Below are positions 1 through 7,697 of a stretch of DNA of 64,000 nt, in pieces. Positions within the stretch are counted from its first letter, which is position 1. Each line of letters starts with the position of its first letter. The position numbers were made by a program, and so were the translations under genes. The notes beneath the pieces were generated by a model that was not told the DNA's origin, searched no databases, and worked only from the letters and a program-made list of their open reading frames with translations. Source of the stretch: Flavobacterium supellecticarium (GTDB taxonomy: Bacteria; Bacteroidota; Bacteroidia; Flavobacteriales; Flavobacteriaceae); NCBI RefSeq assembly GCF_004801375.1, contig NZ_SSNZ01000001.1, forward strand, positions 868,001 through 932,000. Reading direction: 5' to 3'.

Positions 1-1098
1 GGTATCGTATCCCTCCTCTTTTAAAGTCGAAACCAGCGACTGGATTTTCTGTTTCGGATACGGCGATGAGGTAAAAGCATCCTGGAAAGAAGGAATCCCA
101 GCCAAAACCGAAGACATTCCATGAATCGATTTACTTCCGTTTGCAAAGGCATTCGAAAAAATAAGACTGTGTTGCGCCAGTGAATCAATAAACGGCGTAT
201 AACTTACATAACCCGGTATCTTCGTATCCTTATTAAACGCACCGATATATTCCCTTCCATAACTTTCGGTTATAAAGATGACGATATTTGGTTTTGTTTT
301 CGGATTATTGTGATACTGTTTAATCGGTTCCAATTCGCGTTGCACCACTTCCGGCGACACTAAATCCACCTTTTTAAAACTGGTCGTACCCATCGTTCGA
401 ATAATCGCAAAAGGCGTATTCAGAACGATATCGGCATGTTCCGGCTTTGTTACAAAACGATTGGCATCTACAATATTAATCGGTCGCGTACTCTTTTTAA
501 AGTCACCACGGATTCCACCCACAGCCATAACCGCAATGAACACCAATCCTAAAATCGACGAAACGAAGTATTTTAGTTTATTTTCATGTTGCACCTCTTT
601 TACTTTTACCTTTTTATACAGATAAACCCAAAGGATCGCACACAAAAAGAACAATGCATATACATGCCAGTAGCTCACAATAAAGCGCGAAAACATATTC
701 CCTTTATTTGATTCGTTTTTCACGATATCCATAATAGCAATAGTGGTACGGGCATAGGTAAAACGATAATAGATAAAATCGGCAAAATTGGTCGCATATC
801 CAATCAGATTACACACAAAGTACAGATAGAACAAAAACTTCTGGTATCCTTTTTTAGTTGTAATCCACAACGGAAGAATCGAACAAACGATAAATAATGC
901 ATTGAGATACAAAATCGCCGCCGTATCGAAAACCATTCCGTGATACGCCAAAGCCAGAAAATCGGAAACCGAATCCACCTTCAGCATTTTGTAATTATAA
1001 ACAAAGAATAGCACGCGGGCGACAAAATAGAACAGATACGCTAAAAACAGTCGGTAGAATAAAGCCTTATATTCCTGGATACGATAATTGGAATTCAT
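1..1098 (-). CDS. LTA synthase family sulfatase (partial, C-terminus off the window)
   Basis: The frame reads leftward from ATG at 1098 and leaves the window after 366 codons. The first ~200 residues hold several hydrophobic membrane segments, followed by an extracytoplasmic linker and the start of an alkaline-phosphatase-fold domain. The segment PNIVIFITESYGREYIGAF (Glu near residue 279) is the first metal-binding strand of LtaS/phosphoglycerol-transferase proteins, and FANGSKSIHGM further on fits the Ser/Thr nucleophile loop. Known members transfer phosphoglycerol or phosphoethanolamine head groups outside the inner membrane; which group this one uses cannot be told. It is divergent from the acyl-CoA ligase gene. 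Confidence 0.88.
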   Translation of the reverse strand, partial: MNSNYRIQEYKALFYRLFLAYLFYFVARVLFFVYNYKMLKVDSVSDFLALAYHGMVFDTAAILYLNALFIVCSILPLWITTKKGYQKFLFYLYFVCNLIGYATNFADFIYYRFTYARTTIAIMDIVKNESNKGNMFSRFIVSYWHVYALFFLCAILWVYLYKKVKVKEVQHENKLKYFVSSILGLVFIAVMAVGGIRGDFKKSTRPINIVDANRFVTKPEHADIVLNTPFAIIRTMGTTSFKKVDLVSPEVVQRELEPIKQYHNNPKTKPNIVIFITESYGREYIGAFNKDTKIPGYVSYTPFIDSLAQHSLIFSNAFANGSKSIHGMSSVLAGIPSFQDAFTSSPYPKQKIQSLVSTLKEEGYDT

Positions 1099-1230
1099 AT
1101 AAAAGTTACAAAATCAAAATTATAAAGGAATCAAAATTACAAAATTACCGATACTGCTTCCACAATTATGAATTTTAAATTTTTTGATTTGAGTTTTTTT
1201 TATAATTTGCAGTAACTAAATGCGCAAAAC

Positions 1231-3009
1231 ATGACTGACGTTACACGTTTATTTGATTTTCCATACTATCAACTGGAAAAATACAACCTGCCGGATGCCT
1301 TGGTAACCAAATATAATGGAGAATGGATTAAGACTTCTACCCAAGAATATCTGGATAAGGCCAATACACTTTCCAGAGCGCTATTGCGAATGGGAATCCA
1401 GAAAAACGATAAAATTGCAATTATCTCGTCCAATAACAGAACAGAATGGAACATTACCGACATCGGGGTTTTACAAACCGGTGCCCAAACGGTTCCGGTA
1501 TATCCAACCATTTCCGAAGAAGATTACCAATACATATTAGGTCATTCCGAAGCGCAATACTGTTTTATTTCCGATAGCGAGGTTTTCAACAAGATAAATG
1601 CAATCCGTCACAATGTACCTTCCTTAAAAGAAATTTACTCCTATAATGTAATAGACGGTTGTAAAAACTGGACCGAAGTTTTGGAATTAGGAAAAGACGA
1701 AAGCAACCAACAGGAAGTCGAAAACCGGAAAAACAGTATTGTTACCACCGATCTGGCGACCTTAATTTATACTTCCGGAACAACAGGAAGACCAAAAGGT
1801 GTTATGTTGAGTCACCAAAATATCGTTTCGAACGTATTGGCCAGCTCGGTACGCGTGCCATTGAGAGCCGGAAGCACACGCGGATTAAGTTTTTTACCCG
1901 TTTGTCATATTTTCGAAAGAATGATTTTATACCTATACCAATATTATGGTATCTCGATTTATTTTGCCGAAAGCATCGACAAAATGAGCGACAACCTAAA
2001 AGAGGTAAAACCACATGTAATGACAGCCGTTCCGCGTTTGTTGGAAAAAGTATACGATAAAATTTACGCCAAAGGAGCCGATTTAAGTGGTATCAAGAAA
2101 AAACTGTTTTTCTGGGCGATCGATTTAGGACTACATTACAAACCGTATGGTGAAAATGGTTGGTGGTATGAAAAGAAACTATCCATTGCCCGCAAACTAA
2201 TCTTTAGCAAATGGCAGGAAGGTTTAGGCGGACAACTGGAACTGATGGTTTCCGGTAGCGCTGCTTTACAACCGCGACTAACCCGGGTTTTTGCCGCTGC
2301 CGGAATTCCGATTATGGAAGGCTATGGATTAACCGAAACATCTCCGGTAATTGCTGTAAACGATCAACGTAACCGCGGATTTAAAATTGGCACCGTTGGA
2401 AAACCACTGGACAACCTGGAAGTAAAGATTGCCGAAGACGGTGAAATCTTATGCAAAGGGCCTAGCATTATGATGGGCTATTATAAGGACGATGAAAAAA
2501 CCGCCGAAGCCTTACAAGATGGCTATTTCCATACTGGCGACATCGGAGAGATCGACAGTGAAGGTTTCCTTAAAATAACCGATCGGAAAAAAGAAATGTT
2601 CAAAACATCCGGCGGAAAATATATCGCACCGCAGAGTATCGAAAATACCATGAAGCAATCTCGTTTTATCGAACAGATCATGGTGATTGGTGATGGTGAA
2701 AAAATGCCAGCTGCTTTTATTCAGCCAAGTTTTGACTTCCTAAAAGAATGGGCAAGCCGAAAACACCTCAATATAGGAACCACCAACGAAGAGATTGTAG
2801 CCAACGAACAGGTTATTGAACGAATCAAAGAAGAAGTAGATCACATCAATAAAAAATTCGGACACTGGGAACAGATCAAAAAATTTGAACTCACCGCAAA
2901 TGTCTGGTCGATTGATGGTGGCGAGCTTACGCCGACATTAAAACTCAAAAGAAAGATCATCAAAGAGAAATACCAGAATCTTTACGATAAAATCTATCAG
3001 AACTCTTAA
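1231..3009 (+). CDS. fadD: long-chain fatty acid--CoA ligase (AMP-forming)
   Basis: This 592-residue protein activates fatty acids to acyl-CoA through an acyl-adenylate. The ATP-binding motif YTSGTTGRPKG is at residues 180-190, the adenylate motif GYGLTETSP at 364-372, and the C-terminal swivel domain has TGDIGEID and ITDRKKEMFKTSGGKYIAPQ. Length and motif order are those of bacterial long-chain acyl-CoA synthetases. It stands alone upstream of the fad cluster with its own terminator, and would supply substrate to the beta-oxidation enzymes downstream. The exact chain-length range cannot be read from the sequence. Confidence 0.93.
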   Translation: MTDVTRLFDFPYYQLEKYNLPDALVTKYNGEWIKTSTQEYLDKANTLSRALLRMGIQKNDKIAIISSNNRTEWNITDIGVLQTGAQTVPVYPTISEEDYQYILGHSEAQYCFISDSEVFNKINAIRHNVPSLKEIYSYNVIDGCKNWTEVLELGKDESNQQEVENRKNSIVTTDLATLIYTSGTTGRPKGVMLSHQNIVSNVLASSVRVPLRAGSTRGLSFLPVCHIFERMILYLYQYYGISIYFAESIDKMSDNLKEVKPHVMTAVPRLLEKVYDKIYAKGADLSGIKKKLFFWAIDLGLHYKPYGENGWWYEKKLSIARKLIFSKWQEGLGGQLELMVSGSAALQPRLTRVFAAAGIPIMEGYGLTETSPVIAVNDQRNRGFKIGTVGKPLDNLEVKIAEDGEILCKGPSIMMGYYKDDEKTAEALQDGYFHTGDIGEIDSEGFLKITDRKKEMFKTSGGKYIAPQSIENTMKQSRFIEQIMVIGDGEKMPAAFIQPSFDFLKEWASRKHLNIGTTNEEIVANEQVIERIKEEVDHINKKFGHWEQIKKFELTANVWSIDGGELTPTLKLKRKIIKEKYQNLYDKIYQNS

Positions 3010-3021
3010 AAAAATAAACAT

Positions 3022-3049
3022 ACTCCTCCTACTCGAGGAGTTTTTTTTT
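3022..3049 (+). terminator. intrinsic terminator of fadD
   Basis: A 7-bp perfect stem (ACTCCTC / GAGGAGT, loop CTACTC) is followed directly by a run of Ts, 12 bases after the fadD stop. Confidence 0.85.
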
Positions 3050-3077
3050 ATTTAACTTAAAATTAATTCTATAGTAT

Positions 3078-3108
3078 TATGCATGCATAGCATTTTTTTG
3101 TATATTTG
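3078..3108 (+). promoter_or_regulatory. promoter and palindromic operator candidate for the marR-fad operon
   Basis: The 12-base perfect palindrome TATGCATGCATA (3078-3089) lies 11 bases upstream of TATATTTG (3101-3108), a match to the Bacteroidota -7 box TAnnTTTG. The palindrome therefore falls in the spacer between the -33 and -7 positions, where a bound repressor would block RNA polymerase. No clear -33 TTG is visible. The MarR protein encoded 17 bases downstream is the obvious candidate to bind it; that link is inferred. Confidence 0.55.
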
Positions 3109-3124
3109 AAATCACTGAAGAAAA

Positions 3125-3577
3125 ATGAAAGATAAAACAATAGATTATGTTTTACGCGCAACCTGGCAGGCTGTTGCACGAATGTACAACGAAGAGGCGA
3201 CCAAATACGGCGCCACTATGGCCACAGGATTTGCATTATTGAGTATCGATCGTGAAAACGGAACGCCATCGACTGCATTAGGTCCCAAAATGGGAATGGA
3301 AGCAACGAGTTTAACGCGTACCTTGAAATCGATGGAAGATAAAGGATTGATAATCCGTAAAAAAAATCCGGTCGATGGTCGCGGTGTACTGATCTACCTG
3401 ACCAAACTCGGAAAAGAAAAACGCGAACTTTCCAAAGCGACCGTTTTAAAATTCAATGAGACCGTAAAGCAAAACATCAGCGAAGAGAAGCTCAACCACT
3501 TCATGGAAGTTGCCGAGATCATCAACGAATTGATTTTGGATAAAACCATTTTCAATTCGGAAGAGGATTCTAAATAA
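3125..3577 (+). CDS. MarR family transcriptional regulator
   Basis: A 150-residue winged-helix protein. The recognition region (STALGPKMGMEATSLTRTLKSMEDKGLIIRKKNPVDGRGVLIYLT) is the classic MarR helix-turn-helix followed by the beta-wing with D-x-R. It is first in a run with fadN, fadA and fadE (71 bases to fadN, no terminator between), so it probably controls beta-oxidation, with an acyl-CoA or fatty acid as likely ligand; the ligand is inferred. A palindromic operator candidate lies in its own promoter, suggesting autoregulation. Confidence 0.88.
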   Translation: MKDKTIDYVLRATWQAVARMYNEEATKYGATMATGFALLSIDRENGTPSTALGPKMGMEATSLTRTLKSMEDKGLIIRKKNPVDGRGVLIYLTKLGKEKRELSKATVLKFNETVKQNISEEKLNHFMEVAEIINELILDKTIFNSEEDSK

Positions 3578-3647
3578 GTATAGTACTAATTGATTCCGGG
3601 TGATAAATCGCCTGAAATCATCCAAACAAAGAAAACAGTAATTACAA

Positions 3648-6038
3648 ATGAAACGACTAATTAAAAAAGTTGCGGTTATTGGTTCGGGAATTATGGGATC
3701 GGGTATTGCCTGCCATTTTGCCAATATCGGTGTGGAAGTATTACTTCTGGATATTGTTCCGAGAGAATTAACCGATGCTGAACAAAAAAAAGGATTGACA
3801 TTAGAAAGCAAAGTGGTCCGAAACCGCGTGGTAAACGATCACCTGGCGAATGCCCTAAAATCGAAACCGTCTCCTATTTATGATCAAAAGTTTGCCAGCC
3901 GGATTACTACCGGCAATACGGAAGACGATTTAGCCAAAATTAAAGATGTCGACTGGATCATAGAAGTTGTAGTAGAACGTTTGGACATCAAACAAAAAGT
4001 ATTCGAACAAATCGAACAATACCGTAAACCGGGAACGCTTATCACTTCCAATACATCTGGAATTCCAATCAAATTTATGAGCGAAGGACGTAGTGAAGAT
4101 TTCCAAAAACACTTTTGCGGAACCCACTTCTTTAACCCAGCCCGTTACTTAAAATTATTCGAAATCATCCCGGGACCACAAACCTCCTCGGAAGTACTGG
4201 ATTTCTTAAACAATTACGGCGAAAAATTCTTAGGTAAAACCTCAGTAGTTGCCAAAGACACCCCTGCTTTTATCGGTAACCGTATCGGAATCTTCGGAAT
4301 CATGAGCCTTTTCCATTTGGTAAAAGACATGGGACTTACAATCGAAGAAGTAGACAAACTAACCGGACCAGTGATTGGTCGTCCAAAATCGGCGACTTTC
4401 CGTACGGTAGACGTAGTTGGTTTGGACACCTTAGTACACGTAGCCAATGGTTTATACGAAAACTGCCCGCAGGACGAAGCACACGACCTGTTCAAACTTC
4501 CGGATTTTATCAATACCATGATGACCAACAACTGGTTGGGAAGCAAAACCGGACAAGGTTTTTATAAAAAAGTAGACAAAGACATTCTATCTTTAGATTT
4601 AGATACATTAGAATACCGCGCGGCCAAAAAAGCCTCATTTGCGACATTGGAATTAACCAAAACGATCGATAAACCGATCGACCGCTTTAAAGTCCTCGTA
4701 AAAGGAAAAGACAAAGCCGGTGAATTCTACCGTAAAAACTTTACGGCAATGTTTGCCTATGTTTCCAACAGAATCCCTGAAATTTCAGACGATCTTTATA
4801 AAATTGACGATGCGATGAAAGCCGGATTCGGATGGGAAAACGGTCCGTTTGAAATCTGGGACGCTATCGGTGTAGCCAAAGGTATCGAACTGATGCAGGC
4901 CGAAGGATTGGCTCCGGCAGTCTGGGTAACCGAAATGCTGGCTTCCGGAAACGATAGTTTCTATACTGTTAAAGACGGTATCACGCATTACTACAATATC
5001 GCATCTAAATCTCAGGTAAAAGTACCGGGACAAGATGCCTTTATCATCCTGAACAACATCCGCGAAAGCAAAAAAATATGGAGTAACAGCGAATCTGTGA
5101 TTCAAGACCTGGGCGATGGAATTATCAACATCGAATTCCAGTCTAAAATGAACTCTATTGGTGGTGGTGTGATTCAGGGAATCAACAAAGCCATCGACCT
5201 GGCCGAAAAAGAATATAACGGGCTGGTAATTGGTAACCAGGCGGCCAACTTCTCCGTAGGTGCTAATCTGGCAATGATTTTTATGATGGCCGTAGAACAG
5301 GAATACGACGAATTGAATATGGCGATCAAAGCCTTCCAGGATACCATGATGCGTGTACGCTATTCCGGAATTCCGGTTATTGCAGCACCACACGGAATGA
5401 CTTTAGGTGGCGGATGCGAAATGAGTATGCATGCCGACAAAGTGGTCGCTGCAGCCGAAACCTATATCGGACTGGTAGAGTTTGGTGTTGGTGTTATCCC
5501 TGGCGGAGGTGGATCGAAAGAAATGGCCTTACGTGCTGCCGATACTTTCCATAAAAACGATGTTGAATTAAACGTTTTACAGGAATATTTCCTAACGATC
5601 GGTATGGCCAAAGTAGCGACATCAGCTTATGAAGCCTATGATCTTGGAATCCTTCAAAAAGGAAAAGATGTCGTGGTGGTTAACAAAGACCGTCAGATTG
5701 CCGAAGCTAAAAAACATGCGCTGTTAATGGCCGAAGCCGGTTATACACAACCGGTAAAACGCAAAGACATCAAAGTACTTGGAAAACAGGCACTGGGAAT
5801 GTTCCTAGTGGGAACCGACAGTATGGAAGCCGGAAAATATATCTCCGAACACGATAAGAAAATTGCCAACAAACTGGCTTATGTAATGGCCGGAGGTGAT
5901 TTATCCGAACCAACACTGGTAAACGAACAATATCTATTGGATTTAGAGCGGGAAGCATTCCTTTCGCTTTGTACCGAAAGAAAAACACTGGAGCGTATTC
6001 AGTTTATGTTAACCAAAGGAAAACCGCTTCGTAATTAA
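3648..6038 (+). CDS. fadN: 3-hydroxyacyl-CoA dehydrogenase / enoyl-CoA hydratase (FadN type)
   Basis: A 796-residue bifunctional beta-oxidation enzyme. Residues 8-320 form the NAD-binding 3-hydroxyacyl-CoA dehydrogenase domain, with GSGIMG at 12-17 and the FFNPARYLKLFEIIPG segment. A second dehydrogenase-type C-terminal domain follows (~360-450), and the last ~300 residues are a crotonase fold with GGGCEMSMHADKVVAA near 586 and EFGVGVIPGGGGSKE. The domain order (dehydrogenase first) is opposite to E. coli FadB and matches Bacillus FadN. It hydrates trans-2-enoyl-CoA and oxidises the product for the thiolase encoded 46 bases downstream. Confidence 0.93.
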   Translation: MKRLIKKVAVIGSGIMGSGIACHFANIGVEVLLLDIVPRELTDAEQKKGLTLESKVVRNRVVNDHLANALKSKPSPIYDQKFASRITTGNTEDDLAKIKDVDWIIEVVVERLDIKQKVFEQIEQYRKPGTLITSNTSGIPIKFMSEGRSEDFQKHFCGTHFFNPARYLKLFEIIPGPQTSSEVLDFLNNYGEKFLGKTSVVAKDTPAFIGNRIGIFGIMSLFHLVKDMGLTIEEVDKLTGPVIGRPKSATFRTVDVVGLDTLVHVANGLYENCPQDEAHDLFKLPDFINTMMTNNWLGSKTGQGFYKKVDKDILSLDLDTLEYRAAKKASFATLELTKTIDKPIDRFKVLVKGKDKAGEFYRKNFTAMFAYVSNRIPEISDDLYKIDDAMKAGFGWENGPFEIWDAIGVAKGIELMQAEGLAPAVWVTEMLASGNDSFYTVKDGITHYYNIASKSQVKVPGQDAFIILNNIRESKKIWSNSESVIQDLGDGIINIEFQSKMNSIGGGVIQGINKAIDLAEKEYNGLVIGNQAANFSVGANLAMIFMMAVEQEYDELNMAIKAFQDTMMRVRYSGIPVIAAPHGMTLGGGCEMSMHADKVVAAAETYIGLVEFGVGVIPGGGGSKEMALRAADTFHKNDVELNVLQEYFLTIGMAKVATSAYEAYDLGILQKGKDVVVVNKDRQIAEAKKHALLMAEAGYTQPVKRKDIKVLGKQALGMFLVGTDSMEAGKYISEHDKKIANKLAYVMAGGDLSEPTLVNEQYLLDLEREAFLSLCTERKTLERIQFMLTKGKPLRN

Positions 6039-6084
6039 TCCATGGATTTGAAGTAAAATCTAATCCATCATTCAAAACAAGACT

Positions 6085-7266
6085 ATGAAAACAGCCTATA
6101 TAGTAAAAGCATACCGGACAGCCGTTGGTAAAGCACCAAAAGGAGTGTTCCGTTTTAAAAGACCCGACGAACTGGCCGCCGAAACCATCGAATATATGAT
6201 GAACGAGTTGCCAAATTTCGACAAAACCCGTATCGACGACGTAATGGTAGGAAATGCCATGCCGGAAGCCGAACAGGGATTAAATGTAGGGCGACTGATT
6301 TCCCTTATGGGATTAAAAATTGAAGATGTACCAGGCGTAACCGTAAACCGTTACTGTGCGTCAGGAATCGAAACCATTGGTATGGCTACAGCCAAAATTC
6401 AGGCTGGTATGGCCGACTGTATTATTGCCGGTGGTGCCGAAAGTATGAGTTATATCCCGATGGGTGGCTATAAACCCACTCCGGATTATAAAGCAGCAGC
6501 TGCCGGCCATGAAGATTATTACTGGGGAATGGGATTAACAGCCGAAGCGGTAGCCAAACAATTCAATGTTTCCCGTGAGGATCAGGATGAGTTTTCGTAC
6601 CAATCGCATCAAAAAGCTTTAAAAGCGCAGGCAGAAGGAAAATTTGACAAACAAATCGTTCCGATTACCGTGGAGCACGTTTATATTGATGAAAAAGGCA
6701 AAAAAGCAAGCAAATCCTATGTTGTCAATAAAGACGAAGGACCAAGAGCCGATACGTCAAAAGAAGCCTTAGGAAAACTACGACCGGTTTTTGCCGCCGA
6801 CGGAAGTGTAACAGCAGGTAACTCGTCACAAATGAGTGATGGTGCTGCCTTCGTACTGGTTATGTCGGAAGAAATGGTAAAAGAATTAAATCTGGAACCA
6901 ATCGCACGACTGGTAAACTACGCTGCTGCCGGAGTAGAACCCCGAATCATGGGAATCGGACCGGTAAAAGCCATTCCAAAAGCCTTAAAACAAGCCGGAT
7001 TAAAACAATCCGATATTGAATTGATCGAGTTAAACGAAGCTTTTGCAGCACAAAGTTTGGCAGTGATCCGCGAATTGGATCTGAATCCGGAGATCATCAA
7101 CGTCAACGGTGGTGCTATTGCCTTAGGTCACCCGCTGGGATGTACCGGAGCGAAGTTATCCGTTCAGTTATTCGACGAAATGAAACGCCGCGGCAATAAA
7201 TATGGTATGGTCACAATGTGTGTCGGTACCGGACAAGGAGCAGCGGGGATTTATGAATTATTGTAA
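6085..7266 (+). CDS. fadA: acetyl-CoA C-acyltransferase (thiolase)
   Basis: This 393-residue thiolase carries out the last beta-oxidation step, splitting 3-ketoacyl-CoA to acetyl-CoA and a shortened acyl-CoA. The nucleophile Cys91 lies in VNRYCASGIETI, the catalytic His349 in NGGAIALGHPLGCTGA and the second Cys379 in MCVGTGQGAAG, all intact. Length is normal for the family. It follows fadN closely, and the pair forms the usual multifunctional complex in relatives. Downstream, an inverted repeat and a small unrelated gene separate it from fadE. Confidence 0.95.
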   Translation: MKTAYIVKAYRTAVGKAPKGVFRFKRPDELAAETIEYMMNELPNFDKTRIDDVMVGNAMPEAEQGLNVGRLISLMGLKIEDVPGVTVNRYCASGIETIGMATAKIQAGMADCIIAGGAESMSYIPMGGYKPTPDYKAAAAGHEDYYWGMGLTAEAVAKQFNVSREDQDEFSYQSHQKALKAQAEGKFDKQIVPITVEHVYIDEKGKKASKSYVVNKDEGPRADTSKEALGKLRPVFAADGSVTAGNSSQMSDGAAFVLVMSEEMVKELNLEPIARLVNYAAAGVEPRIMGIGPVKAIPKALKQAGLKQSDIELIELNEAFAAQSLAVIRELDLNPEIINVNGGAIALGHPLGCTGAKLSVQLFDEMKRRGNKYGMVTMCVGTGQGAAGIYELL

Positions 7267-7269
7267 CAA

Positions 7270-7299
7270 ATTTTGAATGATGAATTTTAAATTTTAAAT
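7270..7299 (+). repeat. left arm of 30-base inverted repeat
   Basis: Reads ATTTTGAATGATGAATTTT then AAATTTTAAAT. It pairs with 7659-7688 except at two positions (6 and 11 of the arm). Confidence 0.85.
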
Positions 7300-7302
7300 G
7301 CC

Positions 7303-7659
7303 ATGAAGACCGATAATTTAATCGCAGATAAAACTTTTGAATTTGCCATTTCTATTATCCGTCTTTATACACAATTACAAAATGAAAAAGAATTCATCAT
7401 TTCAAAACAACTCATGCGATGTGGAACCAGTATTGGTGCCAATGTAGAAGAAGCTATTGCAGCGCAGTCGAAACGAGATTTTATTCATAAAATGTCCATT
7501 GCTTCCAAAGAAGCCCGCGAAACCAAATACTGGTTGCGGTTATTGGATAAATCGGTAGTCACTAAAATTTCAGTCGACAACTACCTTACCGAGATCGGAC
7601 ATATTATAAATATCATCACCAAAATTGTAAAAACGTCGCAAGAACATATTTCTAAATAA
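7303..7659 (+). CDS. four helix bundle protein, 23S rRNA intervening-sequence (IVP) family
   Basis: A 118-residue all-helical protein. The pattern FEFAISIIRLYTQLQNEKEFIISKQLMRCGTSIGANVEEAIAAQSKRDFIHKMSIASKEARETKYWLRLL is the signature of the family first found inside intervening sequences of 23S rRNA helices; the molecular function is not known. Members form pentameric four-helix bundles. Here the gene interrupts a fadN-A-E run that has nothing to do with rRNA, and is enclosed by inverted repeats that would put it in the loop of a long mRNA stem. The start follows the left repeat by three bases; the stop overlaps the right repeat by one. Confidence 0.9.
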   Translation: MKTDNLIADKTFEFAISIIRLYTQLQNEKEFIISKQLMRCGTSIGANVEEAIAAQSKRDFIHKMSIASKEARETKYWLRLLDKSVVTKISVDNYLTEIGHIINIITKIVKTSQEHISK

Positions 7660-7688
7660 TTTAAAATTTAAAATTCAACATTTAAAAT
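7659..7688 (+). repeat. right arm of 30-base inverted repeat
   Basis: Inverted copy of 7270-7299, 28 of 30 positions matching. Its first base is the last base of the stop codon of the enclosed gene. Confidence 0.85.
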
Positions 7689-7697
7689 AACCACACA

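Larger units (their letters stand above)
7270..7688. mobile_element. inverted-repeat-bounded cassette carrying an IVP-type gene (candidate)
   Basis: The small four-helix-bundle gene between fadA and fadE is bounded by two 30-base arms, 7270-7299 and 7659-7688, that are inverted copies matching at 28 of 30 positions. The left arm begins 4 bases after the fadA stop and the right arm includes the last base of the inner gene's stop codon and ends 9 bases before the fadE start, so almost the whole fadA-fadE gap belongs to the unit. No transposase and no clear target duplication is seen. The mobile nature is inferred from the structure and from the family, whose relatives sit in rRNA intervening sequences. 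Confidence 0.45.

Noticed and set aside
1168..1183. Another copy of the IVP inverted-repeat arm
   Set aside because: ATGAATTTTAAATTTT matches 16 bases of the arm at 7279-7294, but there is no partner arm or gene, and the match is low-complexity A/T sequence.
4785..5393. 202-codon reverse frame inside fadN
   Set aside because: It is antisense to the strongly conserved dehydrogenase/hydratase and its translation has no recognisable pattern.
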